DNA of 64,000 nucleotides from Lawsonibacter asaccharolyticus (GTDB taxonomy: Bacteria; Bacillota; Clostridia; Oscillospirales; Oscillospiraceae): positions 1,240,001 through 1,304,000 of the forward strand of contig BFBT01000001.1 in assembly GCA_003112755.1 (NCBI GenBank). The letters are read 5' to 3'. Positions within the stretch are counted from its first letter, which is position 1. Every line of letters starts with the position of its first letter. Positions 7,600 to 15,695 of this stretch are shown here, in pieces. Under the pieces are notes generated by a model. The model was not told the origin of the DNA. It saw only the letters and a list, made by a program, of their open reading frames with translations, and made no database searches. The position numbers and the translations under genes were made by a program.

Positions 7600-8298
7600 A
7601 TGTCACAAAAAGGTAAACTAAACACAGAAGAAAAAGTCGAGATTATCAAGAAGTACCAGCAAGGGGAAATAAGCTTAGTTCAGGCGGCCCGGGATGCAGG
7701 AGTTGGGACAACGACGATTTATAGATGGAGTGCACGATATGAGACAGAAGGGGCGGCTGGATTTTTACCATATCAGAAAAATCGTGTCTATCCGCCAGAA
7801 CTAAAGTTAAAGGCGGTGCTAGAATACTTATCCGGGGTGGGAAGTCTCGAAGAAATCAGCAAAAAATATAAGTTGCGAAATGATCGTCAACTCAGCAACT
7901 GGATAAAGGTGTATAATGCTCATGGAGATTTCAACTCTACAAAGTTTTCTGGAGGAGGAAGTTACATGAAGCAAGGACGAGAAACCACATTTGAGGAACG
8001 AGTTCAAATCGTCAGGGAATGTATCGCTATAGGGAAAAACTACGGAGAAATAGCCTTAAAATACCAGGTAAGCTACCAACAAGTTCGTACTTGGACACTT
8101 CGTTTTGAACAGATGGGAGAAGCAGGATTACAAGACCGGCGTGGACAGCGCAAGAAGGACCAAACTCCCCGTACCGAGCTGGAACAGGCACAAATTGAGA
8201 TTGAGCAGCTCAAACATAAACTGTATCTGGCGGAAATGGAGAATGCACTGTTAAAAAAATTGGACGAAGTAGAGAGGAGGGATGCCTTTCAGAAGTAA
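7600..8298 (+). CDS. IS3-family transposase OrfA (double helix-turn-helix)
   Basis: 232 aa from ATG 7600. Two similar DNA-binding halves are visible: KVEIIKKYQQGEISLVQAARDAG at the start and FEERVQIVRECIAIGKNYGEIA after residue 125. A leucine zipper-like coiled coil follows (ELEQAQIEIEQLKHKLYLAE). It recognises the IS ends and, after -1 frameshifting at 8253-8259, supplies the N-terminus of the OrfAB transposase. The coiled coil ends right at the slippage site, as in IS150/IS911. Confidence 0.9.
   Translation: MSQKGKLNTEEKVEIIKKYQQGEISLVQAARDAGVGTTTIYRWSARYETEGAAGFLPYQKNRVYPPELKLKAVLEYLSGVGSLEEISKKYKLRNDRQLSNWIKVYNAHGDFNSTKFSGGGSYMKQGRETTFEERVQIVRECIAIGKNYGEIALKYQVSYQQVRTWTLRFEQMGEAGLQDRRGQRKKDQTPRTELEQAQIEIEQLKHKLYLAEMENALLKKLDEVERRDAFQK
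8253..8259 (+). promoter_or_regulatory. Programmed -1 ribosomal frameshift heptamer
   Basis: A AAA AAA in the orfA reading frame; slipping back one base enters the orfB frame, which has no suitable start codon of its own here. Confidence 0.75.
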
Positions 8299-9185
8299 GA
8301 CAACGACATACTTATATAGCCATTCGAGAGTGTCACGAAGAACAAGGGGTTGCTGTTGAGACAGCCTGTGACCTTCTTCATGTATCCCGTTCTGCTTACT
8401 ACAAATGGGCTTCCGGAAAGCTAAGCCACAGAGTAAAGGAGAACGAACAGTTGGCCGACAAGATTGAGAAAATCCATTCAGAAAGTCCAGATAAAGGTTA
8501 CCGGAGATTGAATGACGATCTGCGTCATGACCATGGTATCTATGTCAATGACAAGAGGGTGCTACGCATCTGCCGAGCCAAAGATATAAGATCCACTGTG
8601 AAGTACAATAACCGCGGCTGCACAAGGCGGGCAAAGAACCCTCAGTATCTTGCTGAAAATCTGCTGAATCGCCAATTCTATGCGGAGAAGCCGAATGAGA
8701 AATGGCTTACTGATGTGACAGAGTTCAAATGGTATGATGGCATGGAAGTACATAAACTCTATCTAAGTGCCATTCTGGATCTTTGTGACCGGCGCATCGT
8801 ATCCTATGTGCTCAGTGAGCGCAATGATAATCCACTCGTTTACAAAACCTTTGACAAAGCTGTTAAGGCGAATCCAGATGCCCACCCGCTGTTCCACAGC
8901 GATAGAGGTTTCCAATACACAGGCAGAGCCTTCCACCACAAACTCGTACAGGCTGGAATGACTCAGAGTATGTCCCGTGTGGCTCACTGCATTGACAATG
9001 GACCTATGGAAGGATTCTGGGGCATTTTGAAACGGGAACGCTATTACGGCAAGCGTTTCACCAGCAAACAGGAACTCGTGCAAATGATTGAGTGCTACAT
9101 CCGTTATTACAACACCAGAAGAGTCCAGCGTAACTTGGGTGTACTGACGCCGATAGAAAAACACAAGTTGTGCCTTGCTGCATAA
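8259..9185 (+). CDS. IS3-family transposase OrfB (DDE integrase domain), made as OrfAB
   Basis: The frame is open from before the slippage site to TAA 9185; coordinates give the part read after slipping. An HTH_21-like N-terminal region (IEKIHSESPDKGYRRL) precedes the rve domain. The catalytic triad is visible: Asp in WLTDVTEFKW, Asp in LFHSDRGFQYTG, and Glu in DNGPMEGFWGILKRERY. The C-terminus YYNTRRVQRNLGVLTPIE is typical. No ATG lies in frame before about residue 70, so independent translation is unlikely. The element looks intact and may be active. Confidence 0.9.
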   Translation: MGRSREEGCLSEVRQRHTYIAIRECHEEQGVAVETACDLLHVSRSAYYKWASGKLSHRVKENEQLADKIEKIHSESPDKGYRRLNDDLRHDHGIYVNDKRVLRICRAKDIRSTVKYNNRGCTRRAKNPQYLAENLLNRQFYAEKPNEKWLTDVTEFKWYDGMEVHKLYLSAILDLCDRRIVSYVLSERNDNPLVYKTFDKAVKANPDAHPLFHSDRGFQYTGRAFHHKLVQAGMTQSMSRVAHCIDNGPMEGFWGILKRERYYGKRFTSKQELVQMIECYIRYYNTRRVQRNLGVLTPIEKHKLCLAA

Positions 9186-9314
9186 AAAGCGGCCAGCAAC
9201 ATTTAGCTGCTGGCCGGGAAAATTTTATATTTTTTCTCTGTCCTCTTGACGGGGAGCAGTTCATTTAGGTTTCCTGCTTTTTTTACCCCAGAACCGAAAG
9301 GAGGACAGAACACC

Positions 9315-9413
9315 ATGTCAACCAAAGCTGAACGATATGCACAAATGGCGGACAAGGTGGCAACACAGCTCACGGGGAGCTGGCAGGAATGGGCGGTTTC
9401 TCTCAATTATTAA
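9315..9413 (+). pseudogene. Truncated N-terminus of an LtrC/helicase-like ICE protein
   Basis: A strong ribosome-binding site (GAAAGGAGG) precedes ATG 9315. The 32-residue product starts MSTKAERYAQMADKV and runs to TGSWQEWA, the usual N-terminus of the very large LtrC/YodL-type DNA-processing proteins of ICEs. It ends a few codons later where the sequence changes character. A deletion or replacement has removed the rest of the gene, probably over 1,000 residues. Confidence 0.65.
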
Positions 9414-9487
9414 CAAAATCCCACTATACTTGGAGGGATGAATGAACTATAATGTAAGCAATAAATTAAATTTGATGGGATGGTGTA

Positions 9488-9826
9488 ATTATTTTAGATG
9501 GCAAAGATCAAATCTGCTATGGTGGCGATTTGAAAGTGATGTCAGACGATTTTGCTGATATTACCACATACTCAACTACCATTTATATCAATGGAAGTGA
9601 AAAAGAGACTTTGCTTTCTAATAGTGTTGAGGATTAGACAGGTGGGACAATAGATGTTTCTGGAAATATTGGAAAAATTTCCGGTGACATTTTCAGAGAT
9701 AGTGATGCTGATAAGTTGACTGATAATTTGTGATTTGAATTGAAAACTACCAATTTGAGCGGAGAAGAAAATACTTATCAAGTACAATTAGAAACAACTG
9801 AAATCACAAAGAAAATCAAAAATTAA
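9488..9826 (+). pseudogene. Decayed gene of unknown function with two in-frame stops
   Basis: One continuous frame encodes about 112 residues interrupted by TAG (9635-9637) and TGA (9731-9733). The conceptual protein is beta-rich and acidic (YGGDLKVMSDDFADITTYST, GGTIDVSGNIGKISGD, YQVQLETTEITKK), like a secreted or immunity-type domain. No start codon with a ribosome-binding site is visible, so the 5' end is lost too. I do not recognise the family. Confidence 0.5.
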
Positions 9827-9876
9827 CTTCTCAATTCCAGTAACACGAAGATTTAAAGTTGTGAGGAGGTCTTATA

Positions 9877-10053
9877 ATGAAACAGGAATGTGTGGAGATT
9901 ATAGGTGGCGGTTTGTTTTCTACAACCATAGAAATAGATGAGAATATAATGTTTGAGCCTTCACAATTAGACATAAATATAGTCGAAAAAAATAAAAAAC
10001 TTATACAATGTCTAAAAATAAAAAAAGAAGAAAAAAGAAGCGGGAAATCATAA
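9877..10053 (+). CDS. Small AT-rich hypothetical protein, 58 aa
   Basis: GAGGAGGT lies 6 bases before ATG 9877, a very good ribosome-binding site. The product begins MKQECVEIIGGGLF and ends in a lysine-rich tail (KIKKEEKRSGKS). It has no membrane segment or known motif. Base composition is as AT-rich as the decayed gene before it, so both may be remains of one small cargo module. Confidence 0.5.
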   Translation: MKQECVEIIGGGLFSTTIEIDENIMFEPSQLDINIVEKNKKLIQCLKIKKEEKRSGKS

Positions 10054-10112
10054 TAATCACAGTTTGTATAACCAATAGGTTAACCCCAAGTAAATATTCA
10101 CAGATTCACCAA

Positions 10113-10151
10113 GCAGAAAATCTGAAAAAGGTTTTCTGCTTTTCTTTTTCC
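10113..10151 (+). terminator. Terminator of the small AT-rich gene
   Basis: AGCAGAAAA ... TTTTCTGCT, a 9-bp stem, followed by a T-rich run. Confidence 0.75.
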
Positions 10152-10255
10152 TAAAACCGAAAGAACAAAATACTATTACAGCAAAAAATAATGCCGGATA
10201 TGAAAACTACTCGGCAAAAACAAGATTTTTAACAAAAACGATAGGAGGCGATTTT

Positions 10256-10888
10256 TTGAATATCAACACGATTACTGCAGAGGACCTTCGCCGTATGTCA
10301 GATAAGGAAGGACTGATTTTACAGGGCTGTGGAGGGGATCTGACAGAGTGGGTGGACGGGATTAATGAAATGCTGACACATGCAGGCATATTGAAAGATG
10401 GCTGTCAGTTTGAGAATGTGGCTGCTTTTCAGCACGGCGAACTGACCTGTTTGCTTTACCCGTTTGATGATGTGAAACTGGATATAGGAAAACTTGCCCT
10501 GTGGCGTTTACAGACCCATGAAGTCTATGGCGGCATATGGCTGTCGGACTTTGTGCCGAATTATTTAGGCGGATTTATAGAAACACCGGAAGCGTTGGCA
10601 GATAAACCGGATTGTCCACTGATCGGAGCAGATGGGAACATTTTTAATCTGCTGGGTATTGCTTCCCGTACTTTGCGGGAGCATGGTCTGAAAGAACAGG
10701 CAAAAGAGATGTCTGACCGGGTATTTGCTTCCGGCAGTTATGGAGAAGCGCTCTGTATCATTGGCGAATATGTCAACATCACAGATTCCGAACCGGAGCA
10801 TAAGAATTCTCTCCGTCAGCAGCTAAAAGCAACAAAACCGGCAGACCCGGTAAAAAAGCAACAAACTTCCAAACAACAGGAACGATAA
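10256..10888 (+). CDS. Conserved ICE protein of unknown function, 210 aa
   Basis: TTG start at 10256 after AGGAGG. The protein has a compact domain with WVDGINEML, LALWRLQTHEVYGGIWLSDF and the block DCPLIGADGNIFNLLGIASR, followed by a helical region that ends in GEYVN. The last 30 residues are polar and probably disordered. The DGNIFNLLGIASR block recurs in ICE proteins that I know only as hypothetical. It is the first of a run of four tightly packed genes ending in mobC. Confidence 0.75.
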   Translation: MNINTITAEDLRRMSDKEGLILQGCGGDLTEWVDGINEMLTHAGILKDGCQFENVAAFQHGELTCLLYPFDDVKLDIGKLALWRLQTHEVYGGIWLSDFVPNYLGGFIETPEALADKPDCPLIGADGNIFNLLGIASRTLREHGLKEQAKEMSDRVFASGSYGEALCIIGEYVNITDSEPEHKNSLRQQLKATKPADPVKKQQTSKQQER

Positions 10889-10901
10889 GGAGGGATGCGG
10901 A

Positions 10902-11822
10902 ATGGAAAAGAAACTGACCTATGGTGTATGGGCGGTACGAAGCAGCACTTCTATTTTCGGAGCGGCACAAAGCTGGTGCAAGGAAAATGGAAAACCGTTG
11001 GAATTTGATAGCAAAGCCGATGCTGAAAACTATGCAAAGAAAGCCAACGAGCATACGACAGCAAATGTCCGATACTATGTGAAAGAAAAAGAACCGGAGC
11101 CCGGTGCTGTTCGGAAAGGAACATCTCAACCGGAGCTGGATGCACGCAGCCATGAAGAAGTGATACCAAGAAATGATGCAGTGGAAAAACAAAATGAGAT
11201 TCCGGGCAGACAGATTCCTTCTCAAACAGATCCGCTGGTAGAAATCCGCTCTGCGGTCCATAGTAATTACGCGGGTATGGTCGCTATGCTGGGTGCGGAC
11301 AACCATGTGTATTTGGGGCGTGAGGAACGCTGCCATTACCAGGATATGCAGCCATCTTACTATGACAATCAGGACGGTTCCCTGTGTTTTGTCTGTGATC
11401 AGCCCGACATGTATTATTTTCTTTATGGAGAAGGCTGGGCGCATACCCAGACGGAAATGCTGGAACGAGGGCTTACCCTGCGCCAGTATGAAGAATTTGC
11501 GAGACTGCAAAATGGCGTCCTTGCACAGTTTACCACCCAAAGAGAAATCCTGTTTGCCGGACAGCCGTTTCAGGTGCCGGAAAGTTATCTTCGCAATGCG
11601 GAACTTTATGAGGAAGGCCAGACCGGCAACTACAATATGCTGGATGGCAGGCTGAACAACGAACCTCCTGTGCGCCCGGATCTGACAGATGGACAGACGG
11701 ATGAAGAAATCCGGGAGCTGGTGCCGGAAGCAAAGCCGTCCTTGATGGATCGTCTGAAATCGGACAAACCGGAGCATGAAGCAAAGCAGATGATCCCTCC
11801 TGTGCCGGAAAGGGAACGCTGA
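10902..11822 (+). CDS. Conserved ICE protein of unknown function, 306 aa
   Basis: AAGGAGGGATGCGGAATG places ATG 10902 well. The N-terminal 60 residues (YGVWAVRSSTSIFGAAQSW, then KADAENYAKKAN) look like a small alpha/beta domain. A disordered linker rich in Glu and Pro follows, then a second aromatic-rich domain (MVAMLGADNHVYLGREERC, YYFLYGEGWAHTQTEM). There are no membrane segments. Its TGA stop shares a base with the next start (TGATG), so the operon is coupled. Confidence 0.75.
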   Translation: MEKKLTYGVWAVRSSTSIFGAAQSWCKENGKPLEFDSKADAENYAKKANEHTTANVRYYVKEKEPEPGAVRKGTSQPELDARSHEEVIPRNDAVEKQNEIPGRQIPSQTDPLVEIRSAVHSNYAGMVAMLGADNHVYLGREERCHYQDMQPSYYDNQDGSLCFVCDQPDMYYFLYGEGWAHTQTEMLERGLTLRQYEEFARLQNGVLAQFTTQREILFAGQPFQVPESYLRNAELYEEGQTGNYNMLDGRLNNEPPVRPDLTDGQTDEEIRELVPEAKPSLMDRLKSDKPEHEAKQMIPPVPERER

Positions 11823-12520
11823 TGGCTGGGGTAAGATTTGAGGATGTAGATCTTCTGGGTGCTCTTTCCCGTATCGTAGATCTTCATACCCAACATTATA
11901 AAGATGACTTTGACCTGGATAAAGAACTGATCTCAAAACTGGCTGTGTCAGACCGTTCAGAGGATAAACAGCTTCTTTGGATGTCACGCCCCTGCGGAAC
12001 CTATACCCTGCGCGAACGGGAAGTTTATCTGGATGGAAGCCATGAAAACAAAGTGTGGCGGTTTTACCAGGAACAGACAAATGATCCCGTTTTGGCTTAT
12101 GCCATCTCTTTGAAAGAAGTCAGGGACGGAAAAATATTTGGCGATCTCTATCCGCTAAATTATAGAGAACATGTGGAACGGATAAAAAAGCTGACCTGTC
12201 CAATCGGAAATGTAGCCGTTGCATTTGAGGATGGAAATGTTATCACGATTCCCTATCAGGAACGGAGACAGCTTATGAACCGGCTTATGCCAGAGCATGG
12301 AGTCCCTAAAACAATGACTTATCTGCCGGAAAATGAGCCGGAGCTGATGATGATCCTAAAACGGGAACGCTTCAAACGCAGCTATCATGCGACAGCCGGA
12401 AATCTGGAGGAATATCTTGATAAGCTGGAAAAGACCACCCTGCGGGAAAAACTCAAAAGAGCAAAGACGGTGGTTTCAACACAGGAGGTCTCATCTCATA
12501 AAAGAGGGTTGGAACGATGA
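11822..12520 (+). CDS. Conserved ICE protein of unknown function, 232 aa
   Basis: It starts in a TGATG overlap and ends in an ATGA overlap with mobC, so expression is coupled in both directions. Visible features are RSEDKQLLWMSRPCGTYTLRE and YREHVERIKKLTCPIGNV, followed by a helical, basic C-terminus (LEEYLDKLEKTTLREKLK). Similar proteins precede mobC in many Firmicutes ICEs. A role in relaxosome assembly or regulation is a guess from position only. Confidence 0.75.
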   Translation: MAGVRFEDVDLLGALSRIVDLHTQHYKDDFDLDKELISKLAVSDRSEDKQLLWMSRPCGTYTLREREVYLDGSHENKVWRFYQEQTNDPVLAYAISLKEVRDGKIFGDLYPLNYREHVERIKKLTCPIGNVAVAFEDGNVITIPYQERRQLMNRLMPEHGVPKTMTYLPENEPELMMILKRERFKRSYHATAGNLEEYLDKLEKTTLREKLKRAKTVVSTQEVSSHKRGLER

Positions 12521-12861
12521 AGGGCGGGCATAACAAAAAATCCGTCCGCGTCGAATTTGTCATGTCCGAAGCGGAGGCCGAACTGGTAAAAGAACGCATG
12601 GCGGAACTTGGCATTACCAACCTGTCGGCATATCTGCGAAAGATGGCCGTAGACGGTTACATCATTCACCTTGATATGGGAGACATTCAAGAAATGATCC
12701 GGCTTCTCCGCATTTGTTCCAATAACTTAAACCAATATACCAGACGGGCCAATGAGACCGGCAGTATTTATGCCGCAGATATAGAGGACATCCGCACCCG
12801 TCTGGACAGCCTTTGGGATGGCATGGATAAACTGATCCGGGGATTTGCAAACATTTCATAA
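12517..12861 (+). CDS. mobC: MobC-type relaxosome accessory protein
   Basis: 114 aa. The N-terminal VRVEFVMSEAEAELVKERM is a ribbon-helix-helix-like start, followed by LGITNLSAYLRKMAVDG and the C-terminal NNLNQYTRRANETGSIYAAD helix characteristic of MobC. MobC binds near oriT and helps the relaxase to nick. In an intact ICE the relaxase gene follows CD1845; here a riboflavin cargo is inserted between, and the relaxase is truncated. Confidence 0.9.
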   Translation: MKGGHNKKSVRVEFVMSEAEAELVKERMAELGITNLSAYLRKMAVDGYIIHLDMGDIQEMIRLLRICSNNLNQYTRRANETGSIYAADIEDIRTRLDSLWDGMDKLIRGFANIS

Positions 12862-12946
12862 ACAGCCGGAAAGCCGTTGCTTTCTTTTTACCGTCACGGT
12901 AAAATTTTTATAAGGGCAGATGCCCTTCTGAAAGGAGGCAAAGCGC

Positions 12947-13237
12947 ATGCGTTTGATAGGTAAATTACTAGCACTTCCCTTTATGCTGGTTACGGGGATT
13001 CTTTATTTGGTATGTAAATTTTTAGTGGTTCTTTCCGGTGCGGTACTTGGGATTCTTTCCGGGATCATCTTTTTGGCAGCATTGGTGCTGTTCTTTGTCG
13101 CAGGATTTTTGCCGGGACTTGCCTGGCTTATGATTGCCTTTCTTATCAGTCCATACGGTCTGCCTCTGGCGGCTGCATGGCTGGTAGGGATCATTGGCGG
13201 GGCAAACAGTGCCTTAAGGGATTTTATATTTGGTTAA
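12947..13237 (+). CDS. CD1845-family small membrane protein
   Basis: 96 aa with about three hydrophobic segments (FMLVTGILYLVCKFLVVLSG, then ALVLFFVAGFLPGLAWLMIA, then LPLAAAWLVGIIGGAN). It has AAAGGAGG before ATG 12947. The size, topology and position after mobC match the CD1845 family of ICE proteins, whose function is unknown. A terminator follows at once. Confidence 0.8.
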   Translation: MRLIGKLLALPFMLVTGILYLVCKFLVVLSGAVLGILSGIIFLAALVLFFVAGFLPGLAWLMIAFLISPYGLPLAAAWLVGIIGGANSALRDFIFG

Positions 13238-13246
13238 GCAGATTTG

Positions 13247-13277
13247 GCGGGGCGCATAGGCAGCCCCGCTCTTTTTC
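13247..13277 (+). terminator. Terminator after the CD1845 gene
   Basis: GCGGGGC ... GCCCCGC stem with a nine-base loop, then TCTTTTTC. Confidence 0.8.
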
Positions 13278-13287
13278 TGCAATTATA

Positions 13288-13413
13288 ACTTCTCTGATTG
13301 GCGGGATTTTATTGAGAGATACAATCCCTGTTTATTATCATGCTGCCTCTTATGCCAGGGAAAAAGACGAACTGGATCAGCTTCAATGCTCATGTGTAAA
13401 AGTAACATGGTAA
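13288..13413 (+). pseudogene. Fragment of a DUF3849-like ICE protein
   Basis: A 41-codon open stretch without a start encodes TIPVYYHAASYAREKDELDQ, the N-terminal motif of DUF3849-type proteins, and then loses similarity before TAA 13413. It appears to be the end of a gene cut when the riboflavin cargo was inserted. Confidence 0.4.
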
Positions 13414-13483
13414 TTGAATTGATGGTAAGTCCCATTTCATAAAATGCAAGTTTCCGAAATATTTCCGAACTTTCTTCAACTCA

Positions 13484-13512
13484 TTGCCTCCTCAAGTAGT
13501 TGATGTTATAAT
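13484..13512 (+). promoter_or_regulatory. Promoter of the riboflavin operon
   Basis: TTGCCT (13484-13489), a 17-base spacer, then a perfect TATAAT (13507-13512), about 25 bases before the riboswitch. Confidence 0.7.
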
Positions 13513-13537
13513 TTCAGGGAAAACAACTGAATAAAAG

Positions 13538-13647
13538 TGTCTTCGGGGCAGGGTGAAATTCCCGATTGGCGGTAAAGTCCGCGAGCGTAAAACGCACGAT
13601 TTGGTGTAATTCCAAAACCAACAGTATAGTCTGGATGAAAGAAGATA
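13538..13647 (+). ncRNA. FMN riboswitch (RFN element)
   Basis: The conserved RFN core is present in order: TCTTCGGGGCAGGGTGAAAT, CCCGATTGGCGGTAAAGTCC, GGTGTAATTCCAAAACC, then ACAGTATAGTCTGGATGAAA closing with GAAGAT, which pairs back to the first stem. FMN binding normally stops expression. The target is ribU plus the riboflavin kinase fusion. A terminator-like hairpin lies between the aptamer and ribU, so control is probably by transcription attenuation. Confidence 0.95.
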
Positions 13648-13708
13648 TGGTTAGATTTCCGCAGATTTTGAGAGGGTTACTTTCTTTTCTGTGGCCTAAT
13701 TATAATGC

Positions 13709-13748
13709 TAACACCTGAAAGACATTTTTCTTTTGGGTGTTAATTTTT
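13709..13748 (+). terminator. Riboswitch-controlled terminator
   Basis: AACACCTGAAAG pairs with CTTTTGGGTGTT, followed by AATTTTTTA, just before ribU; this is the expression platform of the FMN riboswitch. Confidence 0.65.
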
Positions 13749-13768
13749 TACCACGGAGGAAAGCAATT

Positions 13769-14413
13769 ATGAGCAGTAAAACAAAAAGAATCACAGTTAT
13801 TGGTATGCTATGTGCGATCACTTATGTCACTATGGTTGTTGGCAGGATTCCTATTATTCTATTCTTAAAGTATGATCCATCCGATGTTATTGTAACTTTG
13901 GGCGGCTTTATTTGGGGGCCGATGACTTCCTGCATTGTATCTGTTATTGTAGCAACCCTTGAAATGATTACAGTAAGCGATACCGGAATATTAGGTTGTA
14001 TTATGAATATCGTACAAACACTATCTTTTGCGTGTACGGCATCTGTCATTTACAAAAAAAAGCACACTTTATCTGGTGCAGTGATTGGTCTGGCATCGGG
14101 ATGGCTAATAACGGTTATCGTTATGCTGTTGTGGAACTATTTGGTAACGCCGCTTTATATGGGGTATCCAAGAGAAGCAGTTGTAGAATTGTTACTTCCT
14201 GCCTTTCTTCCATTTAACTTATTGAAAGGTGGGTTAAATGCGTCCATTACATTTTTACTGTATAAGCCCATAGTTACCGCTTTGAGAAAAAGCGGATATG
14301 TTGCTACTTTGGAAAATGAAGCAAGACAAAAGCATACTGGTCTGCTTATGCTGGCAAGTTTTATTATAGTAACTTGTGTTTTGATTATCCTGTCAATGAA
14401 TGGGATTATATGA
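13769..14413 (+). CDS. ribU: Riboflavin ECF transporter substrate-binding subunit RibU
   Basis: 214 aa with five to six hydrophobic segments. The N-terminal half matches RibU: ITVIGMLCAITYVTMVVG, FLKYDPSDVIVTLGGFIWGP and ATLEMITVSDTGILG, where the KYDPSD loop is typical of RibU. It binds riboflavin and works with the shared ECF energising module encoded elsewhere. GGAGGA sits before ATG 13769. The upstream FMN riboswitch confirms the substrate. Its stop overlaps the start of the kinase fusion by ATGA. Confidence 0.95.
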   Translation: MSSKTKRITVIGMLCAITYVTMVVGRIPIILFLKYDPSDVIVTLGGFIWGPMTSCIVSVIVATLEMITVSDTGILGCIMNIVQTLSFACTASVIYKKKHTLSGAVIGLASGWLITVIVMLLWNYLVTPLYMGYPREAVVELLLPAFLPFNLLKGGLNASITFLLYKPIVTALRKSGYVATLENEARQKHTGLLMLASFIIVTCVLIILSMNGII

Positions 14414-15114
14414 GGATTGAAATGAAAGAAAAAATAAATGAGCCTATTTACACACTAACAGGGATCGTTATACATGGCCGAGGTATTGGAAAGCATGTGG
14501 GGACACCTACCGCAAACATAGAAATAGCAAAAAATACATTTTTGCCAAAGACAGGGGTGTATGTGGCAGATATTATTTTAAGTGACAAGATATATTATGG
14601 TGTTACCCATATTGGGACGCGCCCTACACTTGATAATGATAGCTTTGTTTCAATCGAAACACATATTTTTGATTTTGATAAGGACATATATGGGTGTACG
14701 ATAACTGTCAACCTATATAAGAAATTGAGGGAAGTCAGAAAATTTAATGAATTATCCTTGCTGTTTGAACAAATTGCGAATGACCGGACAATGGCACAAG
14801 AATTTTGGGGATTAAAGCAAACAAACCACACCTTATACATTGATGTTAACCGGCATTGTGTAATATTAGAGCAGCAGGAAGTTTATTTATCAACAAACGA
14901 ATTTGAAGTCCTTTATTTGTTACTGCAATCTCCTCAAACCACATTCACAAAAGAACAGATTTATGAACAGATTTGGCATGAACCCACAAATAACCATTTG
15001 CACGCAGTAGAAAACACGATTTTTCAAATACGAAAAAGGTTAAAACCATATTGCAAGGGACATGAGTATATAAAAACAGTAATTGGCTATGGTTATAAAT
15101 TTAATGATAATTAA
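14410..15114 (+). CDS. Riboflavin kinase fused to a PhoB/OmpR-type winged-helix DNA-binding domain
   Basis: 234 aa. Residues about 15-130 are a complete flavokinase domain of the RibF C-terminal type: GRGIGKHVGTPTANIEI (GxG loop and PTAN), GVYVAD, GVTHIGTRPT, and ETHIFDFDKDIYG with the catalytic Glu. The RibF FAD-synthetase domain is absent, so the product should be FMN only. Residues about 145-234 form a winged helix of the response-regulator type (LSTNEFEVLYLLLQS, AVENTIFQIRKRLKP, YIKTVIGYGYKF). The start in the ATGA overlap with ribU couples the two; ATG 14422 is an alternative. Archaeal RbkR and Bacillus RibR are functional parallels with other folds. It probably senses or traps flavin and regulates DNA, which is inference. 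Confidence 0.85.
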   Translation: MRIEMKEKINEPIYTLTGIVIHGRGIGKHVGTPTANIEIAKNTFLPKTGVYVADIILSDKIYYGVTHIGTRPTLDNDSFVSIETHIFDFDKDIYGCTITVNLYKKLREVRKFNELSLLFEQIANDRTMAQEFWGLKQTNHTLYIDVNRHCVILEQQEVYLSTNEFEVLYLLLQSPQTTFTKEQIYEQIWHEPTNNHLHAVENTIFQIRKRLKPYCKGHEYIKTVIGYGYKFNDN

Positions 15115-15195
15115 CAAGTCCAGCCGAGTTAACTAAAGTGCTACCACAATTTCTTTATATAGGGATGCAAATTCTAAGTTAAGGAGGTGACGAAA

Positions 15196-15651
15196 ATGGC
15201 AACCACAAGACTGATGCCTCTGCATGTAGGAAAAGGTCGGGACATCTCTACTGCGATTGCAGATATTATTGATTATGTAGAAAATCCGCAGAAAACCGAT
15301 TTTGGAAAATTCATTTATGGCTATGAGTGTGATACCCGGCTTGCTGATGCAGAGTTCCTTCTGTCCAAACGACAGTATGCAAATCTGACCGGCAGAAATC
15401 AGGGTGTGGATGATGTGATCGCCTACCATCTCCGTCAGGCATTTAAGCCCGGCGAAGTTACGCCGGAAGAAGCCAATCAGATCGGCAGGGAGCTGGCACT
15501 GAAGCTCACAAAAGGAAACCATGCCTTTGTCGTCTGCACCCATGTAGATAAGCATATAAGTAAGTTACGTAAGAAGTTGCGCTTTGAACCGGATCTTCCA
15601 AACTATATTGAGAGTGTCGCCGGGATCGGCTATAAATTTGAACATCTATAA
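15196..15651 (+). pseudogene. Relaxase N-terminus fused in frame to a response-regulator C-terminus
   Basis: AAGGAGGTGACGAAAATG gives an excellent start at 15196. The first 120 residues are an ICE relaxase (TTRLMPLHVGKGRDISTAI, YECDTRLADAEFLLSK, QAFKPGEVTPEEANQIGREL) up to HAFVVCTHVDKH, where the histidine triad should continue. From there the frame reads ISKLRKKLRFEPDLPNYIES and GIGYKF, the C-terminal winged helix of an OmpR-type regulator. The join keeps the frame, so a 151-residue hybrid could be made, but the relaxase lacks most of its histidines. A deletion between relaxase and a cargo regulator explains it. Confidence 0.85.
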
Positions 15652-15655
15652 CATG

Positions 15656-15695
15656 AGCCCACAAGGTGTTGTTTCCCCTTGTGGGCTTGCTTTTT
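15656..15695 (+). terminator. Terminator after the relaxase hybrid
   Basis: AGCCCACAAGG / CCTTGTGGGCT, an 11-bp stem, then TGCTTTTT. Confidence 0.85.

Larger units (their letters stand above)
7537..9263 (+). mobile_element. IS3-family insertion sequence (IS150-like), apparently complete
   Basis: Imperfect terminal inverted repeats begin TGATATGCTCCC on the left and, reading inward, TGAACTGCTCCC on the right. They agree again further in at GACAG-GAAAAAA. The ends are TG...CA, and the element is flanked by TTT on both sides (7534-7536 and 9264-9266), fitting a 3-bp target duplication. It holds orfA and orfB with a -1 frameshift heptamer between them. At 1.73 kb it is long for the family, because orfA encodes a doubled helix-turn-helix. 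A truncated relative lies at 34071-34831. Confidence 0.85.

Noticed and set aside
8282..8290. ATG after GGAGGG as an independent orfB start
   Set aside because: That ATG is in neither the orfA nor orfB frame; orfB is best entered by -1 frameshifting.
10779..12080. 433-codon minus-strand open frame
   Set aside because: Opposes two overlapping, well-started ICE genes; no recognisable domain.
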